A stretch of DNA of 64,000 nt, taken from Streptomyces rapamycinicus NRRL 5491 (lineage in GTDB: Bacteria > Actinomycetota > Actinomycetes > Streptomycetales > Streptomycetaceae). The notes under the pieces are model-generated. The model made no database searches and was not told the DNA's origin. It saw nothing but the letters and a program-made list of their open reading frames with translations. The position numbers and the translations under genes were made by a program. Positions 14,368-22,390 of this stretch are shown piece after piece. Location of the stretch: the NCBI RefSeq assembly GCF_024298965.1, contig NZ_CP085193.1, positions 6,448,001 through 6,512,000 on the forward strand, written 5' to 3'. How positions within the stretch are numbered: position 1 is the stretch's first letter; the number at the start of each line of letters is the position of its first letter.

Positions 14368-16271
14368 GGCTGCGGGTCCCCTTCGGGGGAGTCGGGGGTG
14401 GCGAGCGGCGTGTCCGGCGGAGTGCCGAGCGGCACCCAGAACTCCACGGTGGTGCCGGAGCCGGGTTCGCTCTCGATCCGGCACCAGCCGCCCGCGATCT
14501 GGGCCCGCTCCTGGATCAGGGAGAGCCCGAGGTGGCCGGGGCGGGACTCCACCTCGAGCGGGTTGTAGCCCTCGCCGTCGTCGACGATCCGCACCAGGCA
14601 GCCGTCGTCGAGCCCGAGCAGCTGTACGTGGACCGTCTTGGCGTGGGCGTGCTTGCGCACGTTCACCAGCGCTTCCTGGGCGGTCCGGTAGATCAGCGCC
14701 ATCGTCTCGGCCGGGGGGTGGGCGGTGAGCCGGTCCTCCAGCCGGTAGGTGACGCCGGTCTCGGTGCGTATCTGTTCCAGCAGGCCGCGCAGCGCCCCGG
14801 CCAGACAGCCGTGCTCCAGGCTGGACGGCCGCAGGTCGAAGATCAGCTGGCGCAGCCGGCTGAGCGAGAGCTTCAGGGTCTCGTCCAGCTTGTCCATCAC
14901 CCGCTGCTCGTCCGGGTCCCGCAGCCGCCGGCGCAGCTGCTGGAGGCGGAGGCTGGCAGCGGTGATCACCTGGATGGTGTCGTCGTGGATGTCGGCGGCG
15001 ATCCGGCCGCGCTCGGCCTCCTGGGCGTGGACCAGATGGCTGAGCAGCGCCTGGCGGTCGCGGTCGGTGACCTCCAGCAGCTCCAGGCTGCGCTCCAGGA
15101 CGAACTGGGCGCGCTGCACCTCGGTGATGTCGCGGATGGTCAGGACGGTGAGCAGGCCCTCCTCCGTGCGCAGCGGGCTGATGCTGACGTCGGCGGGGAA
15201 CTGCTTGGCGTCGCTGCGCCGCCCGACCAGCTCCATGCTGTGGCCGACCGGCTCCTCGACGCTGTCGTCCCATTCGCGCAGCGAGACGGTGAGCGGCTGG
15301 TCGGGCAGCAGCGCCTCCACGGCCCGGCCGATCAGATGGTCGCGGTCGTAGCCGAAGAGCGCCTCGGTGCGGTGGTTGGCCGCCTGGATCCGGCCGCTGG
15401 TGTCCACGATCAGCATCGCGTCCGGGGAGGACTCGATGAGCTGGCGGAACCGGCTCTCGGCCGCCCGCAGCTGGCTGAGGTCGGCGACGAAGACCACCCC
15501 GCGGGGCTGCCGGCCCTGCAGATGGCCGCCGCTGAACTGGGCGGGGAACTCGCTGCCGTCGCGGCGGCGGCCGCTCATCGCGGACGGTGTGGTGAAGACC
15601 CGGCCGATCAGCTGCTCGGAGGCGGTGCGGTAGCGCTCGGGGACGAGGTCCCGCAGCCGCTTGTCGCGCAGCTCCGCCGATCCGTAGCCGAACATGTGCC
15701 GGATGTGGGCGTTGGCGTACTCGATCCGGCCGCGCGGGCCGACCACGAGCACTCCGCAGGGCGCGTGGCTCAGCAGCTCCAGATACGAGTCCTCCAGCCG
15801 GTTGCCGACCAGGTCCTCGAACCGCCAGGAGGCGCGCTCGGCGCGGCGCAGCGGTTCGGCGCAGTCGGCGAGCAGCTCAGCGGACATGCTGAACTGATCG
15901 CGGGCGGCCCGGATGATCGCCTCGAGGATCTCCTCGGCGGGGGTGCCCTTGACCAGATAGCCGCTGGCCCCGACGGCGAGCATGTTCAGCACGGTCTCGC
16001 GTTCGCCGTGGGCGGAAAGCGCCACCACCCGGGCCCCGGGGACCTGGTCGCGGATGGCCCGGACGCTGCTGGGGGCGTCGCCCCGGGGCATGTGCACATC
16101 CATGATCACGACCTGCGGGCGGTGGTCCACCGCCGCGCGCACGGCCTGCTCATGGTTGATGGCCAGGCCCACCAGCTCCAGGTCCGGGTGGGAGTCGATG
16201 AGGTCGGCGAGCGCCTCGCGGACGGCCGGGTCGTCATCGGCCACCACAACGGCGATCCGGTTGTCGCCCAT
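14364..16271 (-). CDS. Receiver-PAS-PAS-histidine kinase
   Basis: A 635-aa soluble protein. Domains in order: a receiver (residues 1-125; Asp12-14, acceptor Asp58 in VVIMDVHMPRG, Lys108); PAS 1 (about 155-270; ELLSHAPCGVLVVGPRGRIEYAN); PAS 2 (about 272-385; LIESSPDAMLIVDTSGRIQAAN); HisKA_3 with His429 in RIAADIHDDTIQVI; and HATPase (RTAQEALVNVRKHAHA; RIVDDGEGYN). A receiver at the N-terminus of a NarL-type kinase is the reverse of the usual hybrid order and suggests phospho-input gating of the kinase. The stop overlaps the response regulator start. The upstream 143-aa gene ends 2 bp before the ATG. Confidence 0.92.
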   Translation of the reverse strand: MGDNRIAVVVADDDPAVREALADLIDSHPDLELVGLAINHEQAVRAAVDHRPQVVIMDVHMPRGDAPSSVRAIRDQVPGARVVALSAHGERETVLNMLAVGASGYLVKGTPAEEILEAIIRAARDQFSMSAELLADCAEPLRRAERASWRFEDLVGNRLEDSYLELLSHAPCGVLVVGPRGRIEYANAHIRHMFGYGSAELRDKRLRDLVPERYRTASEQLIGRVFTTPSAMSGRRRDGSEFPAQFSGGHLQGRQPRGVVFVADLSQLRAAESRFRQLIESSPDAMLIVDTSGRIQAANHRTEALFGYDRDHLIGRAVEALLPDQPLTVSLREWDDSVEEPVGHSMELVGRRSDAKQFPADVSISPLRTEEGLLTVLTIRDITEVQRAQFVLERSLELLEVTDRDRQALLSHLVHAQEAERGRIAADIHDDTIQVITAASLRLQQLRRRLRDPDEQRVMDKLDETLKLSLSRLRQLIFDLRPSSLEHGCLAGALRGLLEQIRTETGVTYRLEDRLTAHPPAETMALIYRTAQEALVNVRKHAHAKTVHVQLLGLDDGCLVRIVDDGEGYNPLEVESRPGHLGLSLIQERAQIAGGWCRIESEPGSGTTVEFWVPLGTPPDTPLATPDSPEGDPQP

Positions 16272-16273
16272 CG

Positions 16274-16705
16274 CTACCCACCTCCCTTGAGGACGGCGCC
16301 CTGCAGCTCGCGGGGCTCGAGTTCATCGCGCCGGCAGTGCGCCAGCGACGGCATGACCGCGGCCAGCGGCGCGACCAGCACGTTGTAGTGGCTTCCGATG
16401 CGGTCGCAGACGGCCACCGCGGTCGCGGCGTCCCAGACCGCGGCCCAGAAGGCCCAGTCGTGTTTCTTGTGGTTCCGCGCGGCGTCCAGGGCGGCCCGGC
16501 GCGCCACCGAGGCGGCGACCAGGATCCGGTACCGCTCCTCGGGCGTGGTGGTGCGGTGGACCACTGCCCAGCCCTCGGCGCGGGTCTGGCTGGACGTCTG
16601 CTTCCACAGATCGGCCACCCGGTCGATCTCCTCCGGGGAGAGGTCCTCGATGTGGGTCAGGAATTGTAGGACTCTTCGTGAGTTAGGGCCGAAAACTACG
16701 CTCAT
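16274..16705 (-). CDS. Hypothetical protein heading the receiver-PAS kinase operon
   Basis: A 143-aa protein, ATG 16705 after GGAG. It starts MSVVFGPNSRRVLQFLTHIEDL, is helical and His/Arg-rich, and has no signal peptide or membrane segment; no family is recognised. It ends 2 bp before the sensor kinase start, so it is almost certainly cotranscribed with the two-component genes and may be a partner or modulator. That role is inferred from position only. Confidence 0.7.
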   Translation of the reverse strand: MSVVFGPNSRRVLQFLTHIEDLSPEEIDRVADLWKQTSSQTRAEGWAVVHRTTTPEERYRILVAASVARRAALDAARNHKKHDWAFWAAVWDAATAVAVCDRIGSHYNVLVAPLAAVMPSLAHCRRDELEPRELQGAVLKGGG

Positions 16706-16814
16706 AGGACACTCCAGGACGCATGGTACATCTACGGAACTGGTGAGCCGCCCGGGTGAGCCGCCCCACGGCCGTCGGCGGCCGCTCGCTCCCTGGAACG
16801 TGGGCCTGTTTTCC

Positions 16815-16859
16815 CGCCGCGTCCGCCGCGTCCGCCGCGTCCGCCGCGTCCGCCGCTTC
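16815..16859. repeat. Five tandem 9-bp repeats
   Basis: CGCCGCGTC is repeated four times with a fifth variant CGCCGCTTC. It lies in the 222-bp gap between two minus-strand operons, upstream of the 143-aa gene. No coding role is supported. Confidence 0.8.
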
Positions 16860-16927
16860 CCGCCGCTTTCCGGCGGACGGCACGGCACGGCCCGGCCCAC
16901 GTTCTCCCTCGGCGCCACTCGCGGTCC

Positions 16928-18466
16928 CTAATCCCCGCGGCCCTGCGACATGTTGATGCTCGCCCTGGCGACGCCACCGCTCTTCTGGCCGATGAGCTGG
17001 AAGGACACACCGCTCTCATCCGCCGGAGTGATCTTGTACGAGCCCACGGCCGCCGCCTTGCCCCGGCTGTCCACCTGGAAGGTCCCGATCTTGCGCTGGG
17101 CCTTCGAGCCCGAACCGGCGTAGGCGGTCACCGTCTCGCCCGGGGCGAACCCCGCGACATAGAAGCTGAGCGTGGTGCCCGCCCTGCCGCCGAAGGCGCT
17201 GGGCTCGGCGGACGGGCTGTACGGCAGCACGGTGAAGCCCGAGCGGACCACGGCCCGGCTCTGGTCGCCGATCGCCATCAGCGTCTGCCGCCCCTTGAGG
17301 CCGAACGGCACGTTGAACGCCACGTCGCGGATCTGGCCCATGCCGTTCGCCTGGGCGGTGAAGGCCGGGAGGCCGCCGGTGGAGTTGATGTAGACCAGCA
17401 CCCGCTCGCCGGGCGCGAACTTGTTGGCGGACAGCGTGATCCGCTGGCCGGCCTTGAGCGCGTACGGCTTGGACTTCATCGACGGGTACATGGCCAGCAT
17501 CTGGAAGGGCGCGGTGGCCGTGGTCTTGCTGCGCTTGCCCACCAGGACCAGGGTGCTGGAGCCGGTCGGGGCCACGCCCACCTTGATCGCCGCGTGGGCG
17601 ACGCCGCCGCTGCCGTCGGTGTGCAGCGTGGTGACGGGGATGCCGGTGGTCCGGCCCCAGAAGACGTCGATCGGCTCACCCGGGCGGAAGCCGCGGGCGG
17701 AGACCGTCACCACGTCACCGGGGCGGCCCACCATCTTGTTGATCTTGGCGGTGCCGACGGCGCCACCGGTGATCACCTTGGCCTCCGCCGTCTTGCTGCT
17801 GCCGCGCTGCTGGGCGACGAGCGTCGCGGGCCGGTTGCCCGCGGTATCGGGCATGGTGAACCGGGCGTAGATCGACCCGAACCGGTCCGAGCGCACACTG
17901 CCGATGGCGCGGCCCTTGGTGTCCGACTTCCGGGCCTTGATCAGGATGTCCACGGTGGCCTTCTTGTCGAAGCCACCGCCCTCGACCGCGGCGCTGCCGC
18001 CGGGGGTGACCAGGCCCGGGTTGATCACGATGATCGGGCCGGACGCCTGGGGGACCCGCTGATTGCCCAGCTTGATGGTCTTGGGCTGCTTGGGTGGGCG
18101 TATCTCCTGCTCCTGCCGGGAGTGCTGCTCCTTCTTCGGGGCGCCGCCGCCTCCGCTGCCGGTGGTGTTCAGGGCGCCTCCGAAGCCGCCGCGCGCGACC
18201 ACCTGGACGAGCGATCCGACGATCGCGAAGACCACGAGTGCGAGCAGGACGGTCTTCCAGGTGAGCTTTTTCTTCTTCTCACCGTCGGGAGTGTGCTCCT
18301 CGTCGAGGGTGTTTTCCTCGTCGGGGATTTCCTCCTCGTCGAGGATGTCCTCCTCCTCGGGGATTTCCTCGTCGTCGAGGATGTCCTCCTCGTCGGGGAT
18401 GTTCTCCTCGTTCTCGGGATAATCCCTGTCCTCCGGAACGTCCCAGTCGTCGTCGTACTGAGGCAT
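16928..18466 (-). CDS. Membrane-anchored protein with four extracellular repeats and acidic tail
   Basis: A 512-aa protein. ATG 18466 follows GGAGGTGAAGGCC. Residues 1-65 are strongly acidic with a ~12-residue period (EDILDDEEIPEE), then KKKKLTWK and one membrane helix (VLLALVVFAIVGSLVQVV). The outside part has a Gly/Lys/Gln linker and four ~90-residue repeats, three of them with a PG(E)xVxV-type core: VTPGGSAAVEGGGF, RPGDVVTVSARGFRPGE, KAGQRITLSANKFAPGE and RAGTTLSFYVAGFAPGE. They look like Ig/IPT-type beta-sandwiches. It is the last gene of the GtrA-GT2-GT-C operon and may bind or guide the polymer. No known family is assigned. Confidence 0.75.
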   Translation of the reverse strand: MPQYDDDWDVPEDRDYPENEENIPDEEDILDDEEIPEEEDILDEEEIPDEENTLDEEHTPDGEKKKKLTWKTVLLALVVFAIVGSLVQVVARGGFGGALNTTGSGGGGAPKKEQHSRQEQEIRPPKQPKTIKLGNQRVPQASGPIIVINPGLVTPGGSAAVEGGGFDKKATVDILIKARKSDTKGRAIGSVRSDRFGSIYARFTMPDTAGNRPATLVAQQRGSSKTAEAKVITGGAVGTAKINKMVGRPGDVVTVSARGFRPGEPIDVFWGRTTGIPVTTLHTDGSGGVAHAAIKVGVAPTGSSTLVLVGKRSKTTATAPFQMLAMYPSMKSKPYALKAGQRITLSANKFAPGERVLVYINSTGGLPAFTAQANGMGQIRDVAFNVPFGLKGRQTLMAIGDQSRAVVRSGFTVLPYSPSAEPSAFGGRAGTTLSFYVAGFAPGETVTAYAGSGSKAQRKIGTFQVDSRGKAAAVGSYKITPADESGVSFQLIGQKSGGVARASINMSQGRGD

Positions 18467-18490
18467 GGCCTTCACCTCCTCTTCCCATGG

Positions 18491-20320
18491 CTACTGCACA
18501 CGGTAGATTTCCAGCTTGATATTGCCCTCGGTTACCGACCAGACGCGGTCGGAATTTCGCAGCGCCTGGAGGATCCAGTTCTCCCGGCCGTCGGAATTGT
18601 TGAGCATCATGGATCTGCGCATCTTGTTCGACAAGATGATGTAGTCCACGTTCTGCCATCTCTTCTTGAACAGTTTTTCGCGGACATCCGGGTCGGACGA
18701 GGCGTTCCAGTGGGAATGCGCGTACGGGTAGAACGGGCGCACATCGTGCAGTTCACCCCACAGGTCGTCGTCCATGATGATGCGCGAATTCGGCGGTATG
18801 TGCTTGCGCACCCAGGCGATCTGAGCATGCTGCATTCCGGTGAGATTGATCTTCGACTGGTACTGGTCGGCGATCTGCGTATGGCCCTCGGTATTGGTGT
18901 GGACGAGATATCCGGAGGCTGGTGAGGCCAGTAGCAGAATGGCCACGAACGACGGCACGGCGACCCGGGTCACAGAATGCGCGCCGCGCATGAACCGATT
19001 GGCGAACGTGCCCTTGAGCAGCCGGTCCGTCACCATGCCGAGGTTGAGCGCGAGCATCGGGATCAGCGGGGTGACATAGAAGTCCAGCACCACGCTGCCG
19101 CGCACCAGATAGAAGGCGTATCCGAGGGCCAGCGTCCCGGCGATCAGAAAGCCCAGATTGCGCCTGCGGTCCCGCATGCCGATCCACAGGCACATCACCA
19201 TCGCGCACACCCCGGCGATCAGCAGGAACTTGTCCCGGACCAGCCAGCTGGTCTGGAGCAGACCGGTGTGGCTGAAGAGGATGCCCTGGCTACGGTTGAG
19301 CTGCCACCACAGGGTGTAGAGCAGTGAGACATGGTCGGCGGGCGGGTTGTTCAGGTCGAAGTCGAAACCGCTCGGCAGCAGCTCGTTCTTGAGCAGTGCG
19401 TAGGTCACATAGGCGCCGATCGGGGTGGCCGCGGCGAACGGCCAGAGGGTGCTGGTGAACCGGCTGCTGGCCGACCCCTTGACCCTTCGGTAGAGCAGAT
19501 ACATGAAGCTGGGCACGAAGAAGATCGCGTTCTCCTTGGTGATCAGCGCGATCCCCAGCGCCAGCCCGCCACCGAACACCGATCTGATCGTGACTTCCCG
19601 CCTGAGCAGCATGAACAGGCTCAGCAGCAGCCAGAGCATCATCAGGTTGTCCAGCAGGACCTGCCGCTGGAAGTACACCGCGATCGGCGAGACGTTGAAG
19701 AGGAACGCGGTGACGGTGGCGGCCAGCACACTGCCGGACAGCCGCCGGGCGACCTCGAACAGCAGATAGACGGCGGCGACATGCACCAGCAGCATCAGGA
19801 ACCGTCCGGTGTTGATCGCGTTCCCGAAGGTCTCGAACTGCTTCGGCAGCGGGAAGACCCACCCGGCCAGGGTGATCCAGCCCAGCGGGGCGTGGTCGTA
19901 GTCGTAGGTGTACGGGGACAGGCTGGTCTCCCGCACCAGCGACCACGCCCGCTGCATGTAGATGCCCTCGTCGGTGAGGTAGAGGGGGTAGCGGAACAGG
20001 TGGTAGCCGTGGGTGAGCAGCCCGGTCAGCAGGGAGGCGACCAGGGCGATCCTGCCCTTGTTCCCCAGCGGCGGGAACCAGCCGCGCTCCACGGAGAACC
20101 GCGGGCGACGGCGCGGACGTCGCGCGGGGGGCTCTGCGCCCTTGGCCGCCGCGGTGCCCTTGCCCGCTCCGGCGTTCTTGCTCGTCGCGGTCTTCTTGTT
20201 CGCCGCGGTGCTCTTGCTCGTCGCGGTCTTCTTGCTTGTCGCGGTCTTCTTGTTCGCCGCGGTCTTCCGGCCTTCCGCGCCGACGGCCGCCGGCCGCGAG
20301 GGCGTGGTGTTATCCGACAC
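18491..20320 (-). CDS. GT-C membrane glycosyltransferase (ArnT/PMT-like)
   Basis: A 609-aa protein. Residues 1-70 are a Lys/Ala/Thr-rich tail (KKTATSKKTATSK units) resembling histone H1 tails, then basic RRPRRRPRF. The rest has about ten membrane helices with the GT-C first-loop acidic pair in YLTDEGIYMQRAWSL, followed by a C-terminal extracellular domain (HIPPNSRIIMDDDLW). GT-C enzymes use polyprenyl-phosphate sugars on the outer face. The start overlaps the GT2 gene end by 11 bp. It probably modifies or elongates the same glycan; the substrate is unknown. Confidence 0.85.
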   Translation of the reverse strand: MSDNTTPSRPAAVGAEGRKTAANKKTATSKKTATSKSTAANKKTATSKNAGAGKGTAAAKGAEPPARRPRRRPRFSVERGWFPPLGNKGRIALVASLLTGLLTHGYHLFRYPLYLTDEGIYMQRAWSLVRETSLSPYTYDYDHAPLGWITLAGWVFPLPKQFETFGNAINTGRFLMLLVHVAAVYLLFEVARRLSGSVLAATVTAFLFNVSPIAVYFQRQVLLDNLMMLWLLLSLFMLLRREVTIRSVFGGGLALGIALITKENAIFFVPSFMYLLYRRVKGSASSRFTSTLWPFAAATPIGAYVTYALLKNELLPSGFDFDLNNPPADHVSLLYTLWWQLNRSQGILFSHTGLLQTSWLVRDKFLLIAGVCAMVMCLWIGMRDRRRNLGFLIAGTLALGYAFYLVRGSVVLDFYVTPLIPMLALNLGMVTDRLLKGTFANRFMRGAHSVTRVAVPSFVAILLLASPASGYLVHTNTEGHTQIADQYQSKINLTGMQHAQIAWVRKHIPPNSRIIMDDDLWGELHDVRPFYPYAHSHWNASSDPDVREKLFKKRWQNVDYIILSNKMRRSMMLNNSDGRENWILQALRNSDRVWSVTEGNIKLEIYRVQ

Positions 20321-21605
20321 GCGACTCCGCCTCCTCGGTGGTGGCCCGGTGGGCGCCTACGTGCTGTGTCTTCTCCCAGTCATGGCGGCCGAGCATCTCT
20401 CGCCGCATGGCCCGCAGCGCGGCGTACGCCAGCACCATCTGGAAGGGGAACCAGGCGATGGCCATGCGCACGAGCGCCTTCGGCGAGGCTTCGAGGCCGT
20501 GGGCGCTGGTGAACTCGTACAGACCGACCGCCTGGACCAGAAAGTGCGCGGCCAGCAGCAGTACGGGCAGATAGGAGCAGAGCGCGATCAGCACCGGCAC
20601 CTTGAGGATCAGAATCATGCCGAGCGAGATCGGCAGATAGATGCCCAACAGCGCCTGCCCGCGCGGGAACGCCAGGACGTAGAAGGCGAGCCAGCGCTGT
20701 TTGCGCGTCGGCATCTTCTTCCAGGTGCCCTTCTTCAGGGTCTGCATGAAGCCCTGGCTCCAGCGGGTGCGCTGGCGGATGAAGTGGCCGAGGGTCGGCG
20801 GGGTCTCCTCCTTGGTCACATACCGGTCGTCGTAGACCACGCGCACCCGCTCGCCCATGGCGGATATCCGCAGTCCCATGTCGGCGTCCTCGGTGAGGTT
20901 GCGGTCGTCCCAGCCGCCGAGCCGCAGCAGCAGCTCACGGGCGAAGAAGACGGTGTTGCCGCCGAGCGGGATCGAGCCGTAGTGGGCGTGGTAGTGCAGC
21001 CGGCTCTTGAACCAGAAGAAGTACTCCAGGACGTTGAGCGTCGAGTACCAGTTGGACTCGTAGTTCATCAGCTGCACACCGGCCTGGACCACCTTGACCT
21101 TCTCCTGGACCATCACGGTGTTCACCAGGGAGAAGATCTCGGGGTGGATGTCGTCCTCCGCGTCGAAGATCGTCACCACTTGGTTGGCGGTGTGCGGAAG
21201 GGCCGTGTTGAGGCCGTGCGGCTTGTTGATCGGCTTGTCGTCGAACACCACGACCCGCACATTGCGCAGGCCCTTCCGCTTCAGGTCGTCGATCTTCTCC
21301 TCGGCCTTTTTGATCGTGCCGTCGTCGTCCTGTGAGCAGATCACGAAGACCTCCAGCAGTTCGGCCGGATAGTTGGCCCGCACCACGCGCTCGATGGTGC
21401 TCTGGATGACGTCTTCCTCATGCCGGGCGGGCAGCAGGACACTGAAGGAGATCTGGGGCGGCAGGAATTCATCCGGCGCCCGGGCCTTCCGTTCGGCGTC
21501 CGCCCGGTCCCAGGTGTAGAGCATGAGATAGAGAACATGGGCCGACTGCACGGTGAGCAGGATCGAGACCACGATCAGCACCAGGTAGACGATGGCGACA
21601 ATCAT
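20310..21605 (-). CDS. Processive family 2 glycosyltransferase (cellulose synthase-like)
   Basis: A 431-aa membrane protein. ATG 21605 overlaps the gtrA stop (ATGA). One N-terminal helix is followed by the GT2 catalytic domain: FSVLLPARHEEDVIQST, IFDAEDDIHPE (DxD-like), TEDADMGLR (catalytic TED) and RQRTRWSQGF (QxxRW). About four C-terminal helices follow. D, TED and QxxRW together mark processive beta-glycan synthases such as cellulose, hyaluronan or PNAG synthases. No PilZ domain is seen. With GH6 and GH5 genes nearby, a beta-1,4-linked polymer is the best guess. Confidence 0.88.
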   Translation of the reverse strand: MIVAIVYLVLIVVSILLTVQSAHVLYLMLYTWDRADAERKARAPDEFLPPQISFSVLLPARHEEDVIQSTIERVVRANYPAELLEVFVICSQDDDGTIKKAEEKIDDLKRKGLRNVRVVVFDDKPINKPHGLNTALPHTANQVVTIFDAEDDIHPEIFSLVNTVMVQEKVKVVQAGVQLMNYESNWYSTLNVLEYFFWFKSRLHYHAHYGSIPLGGNTVFFARELLLRLGGWDDRNLTEDADMGLRISAMGERVRVVYDDRYVTKEETPPTLGHFIRQRTRWSQGFMQTLKKGTWKKMPTRKQRWLAFYVLAFPRGQALLGIYLPISLGMILILKVPVLIALCSYLPVLLLAAHFLVQAVGLYEFTSAHGLEASPKALVRMAIAWFPFQMVLAYAALRAMRREMLGRHDWEKTQHVGAHRATTEEAESRVG

Positions 21606-22111
21606 CGGCTCCGCCTCCCCCAGACCCAGCTGGTACTCGACGCGAAGTTGACCGCGAAAGCCGCCGCGATGCCGAGGCCGTTCGCCAACAGCAGATGCAT
21701 TCCGGTGCGCACCAGTGACCAGACGATGAGCACATTGACCCCGAGCCCGCCCAGGACCGAGACATTGAACTTGATGAATCGTCCGAGTGATGGCGTGGCC
21801 ACCGCGAAGGTCCACCGGTCGTTCAGCAGGTAGTTGTGAACGACGGCGATTTCCACGGCTATTGACGACGCCGCCAGCAGCGGCAGTCCGGCCCAGTGAT
21901 AGAGGATGAAGAGGACCACCGTGTTCACGATCACACCGCCCCCGCCGACCACCGCGAAACGCAGGGCCAGACCGGGCATGCCCGCCATCGGGTTCCGGAC
22001 CTGGCGGACTCGGAACAGCATTCCGGCCCGCCTGCGGGCATTACGGTCGGTGCTGTCCGCCTCTTCGCCCGGCTCTCCGGTGCGCTCGCTGAACGTTCGG
22101 AAACGCTGCAT
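21602..22111 (-). CDS. GtrA-family membrane protein
   Basis: A 169-aa protein; ATG 22111 after GAGGGAG. Four membrane helices in GtrA pattern: LRFAVVGGGGVIVNTVVLFIL, AVEIAVVHNYLLNDRWTF (the conserved NY..ND.WTF signature), FIKFNVSVLGGLGVN and LLANGLGIAAAFAVNFASS. GtrA proteins are thought to move polyprenyl-linked sugars across the membrane. It is the first gene of the operon and supplies a flippase-like step for the downstream GT-C enzyme. Confidence 0.88.
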   Translation of the reverse strand: MQRFRTFSERTGEPGEEADSTDRNARRRAGMLFRVRQVRNPMAGMPGLALRFAVVGGGGVIVNTVVLFILYHWAGLPLLAASSIAVEIAVVHNYLLNDRWTFAVATPSLGRFIKFNVSVLGGLGVNVLIVWSLVRTGMHLLLANGLGIAAAFAVNFASSTSWVWGRRSR

Positions 22112-22390
22112 CGCGACTCCCTCGGCAGGAGGCTCTTATCGCCGTTGACCCAAGAGTGCGTCACCCGAAAAGGAGGTAGTACCCGCGCTCGGGGGAGCGG
22201 GTGGTACACCTTCGGCGGACCCCTCCTATCCCCCGTATTGGGGAGAGCCGGGGCCGGGGTATAACGGACGGTCCCCCAAAGAAGGGACGGGACGCTCACC
22301 CTCTCGCGGGTGCCAGTACCTGCGGGGGATGCCCAAAGATGAAATGGGCCGGACGGCCTTGCGTCCCGTGCGAGGAGAGTAGGTGACGTA
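22112..22390. promoter_or_regulatory. Divergent control region of the glycan locus
   Basis: 279 bp separate gtrA from the pseudo-subtilase gene. It includes a hairpin (22181-22202; ACCC-GC-GCTC / GAGCGGGT) within a wider imperfect dyad GGTAGTACCCGC / GCGGGTGGTACACC. A second GC-rich stem-prone stretch (22270-22370) lies in the 5' leader of the plus-strand gene. Divergent promoters are expected; no named regulator box or riboswitch is recognised. Confidence 0.45.

Noticed and set aside
22230..22390. Riboswitch in the leader of the pseudo-subtilase gene
   Set aside because: I looked for c-di-GMP, ydaO and cobalamin core motifs and found none that fit.
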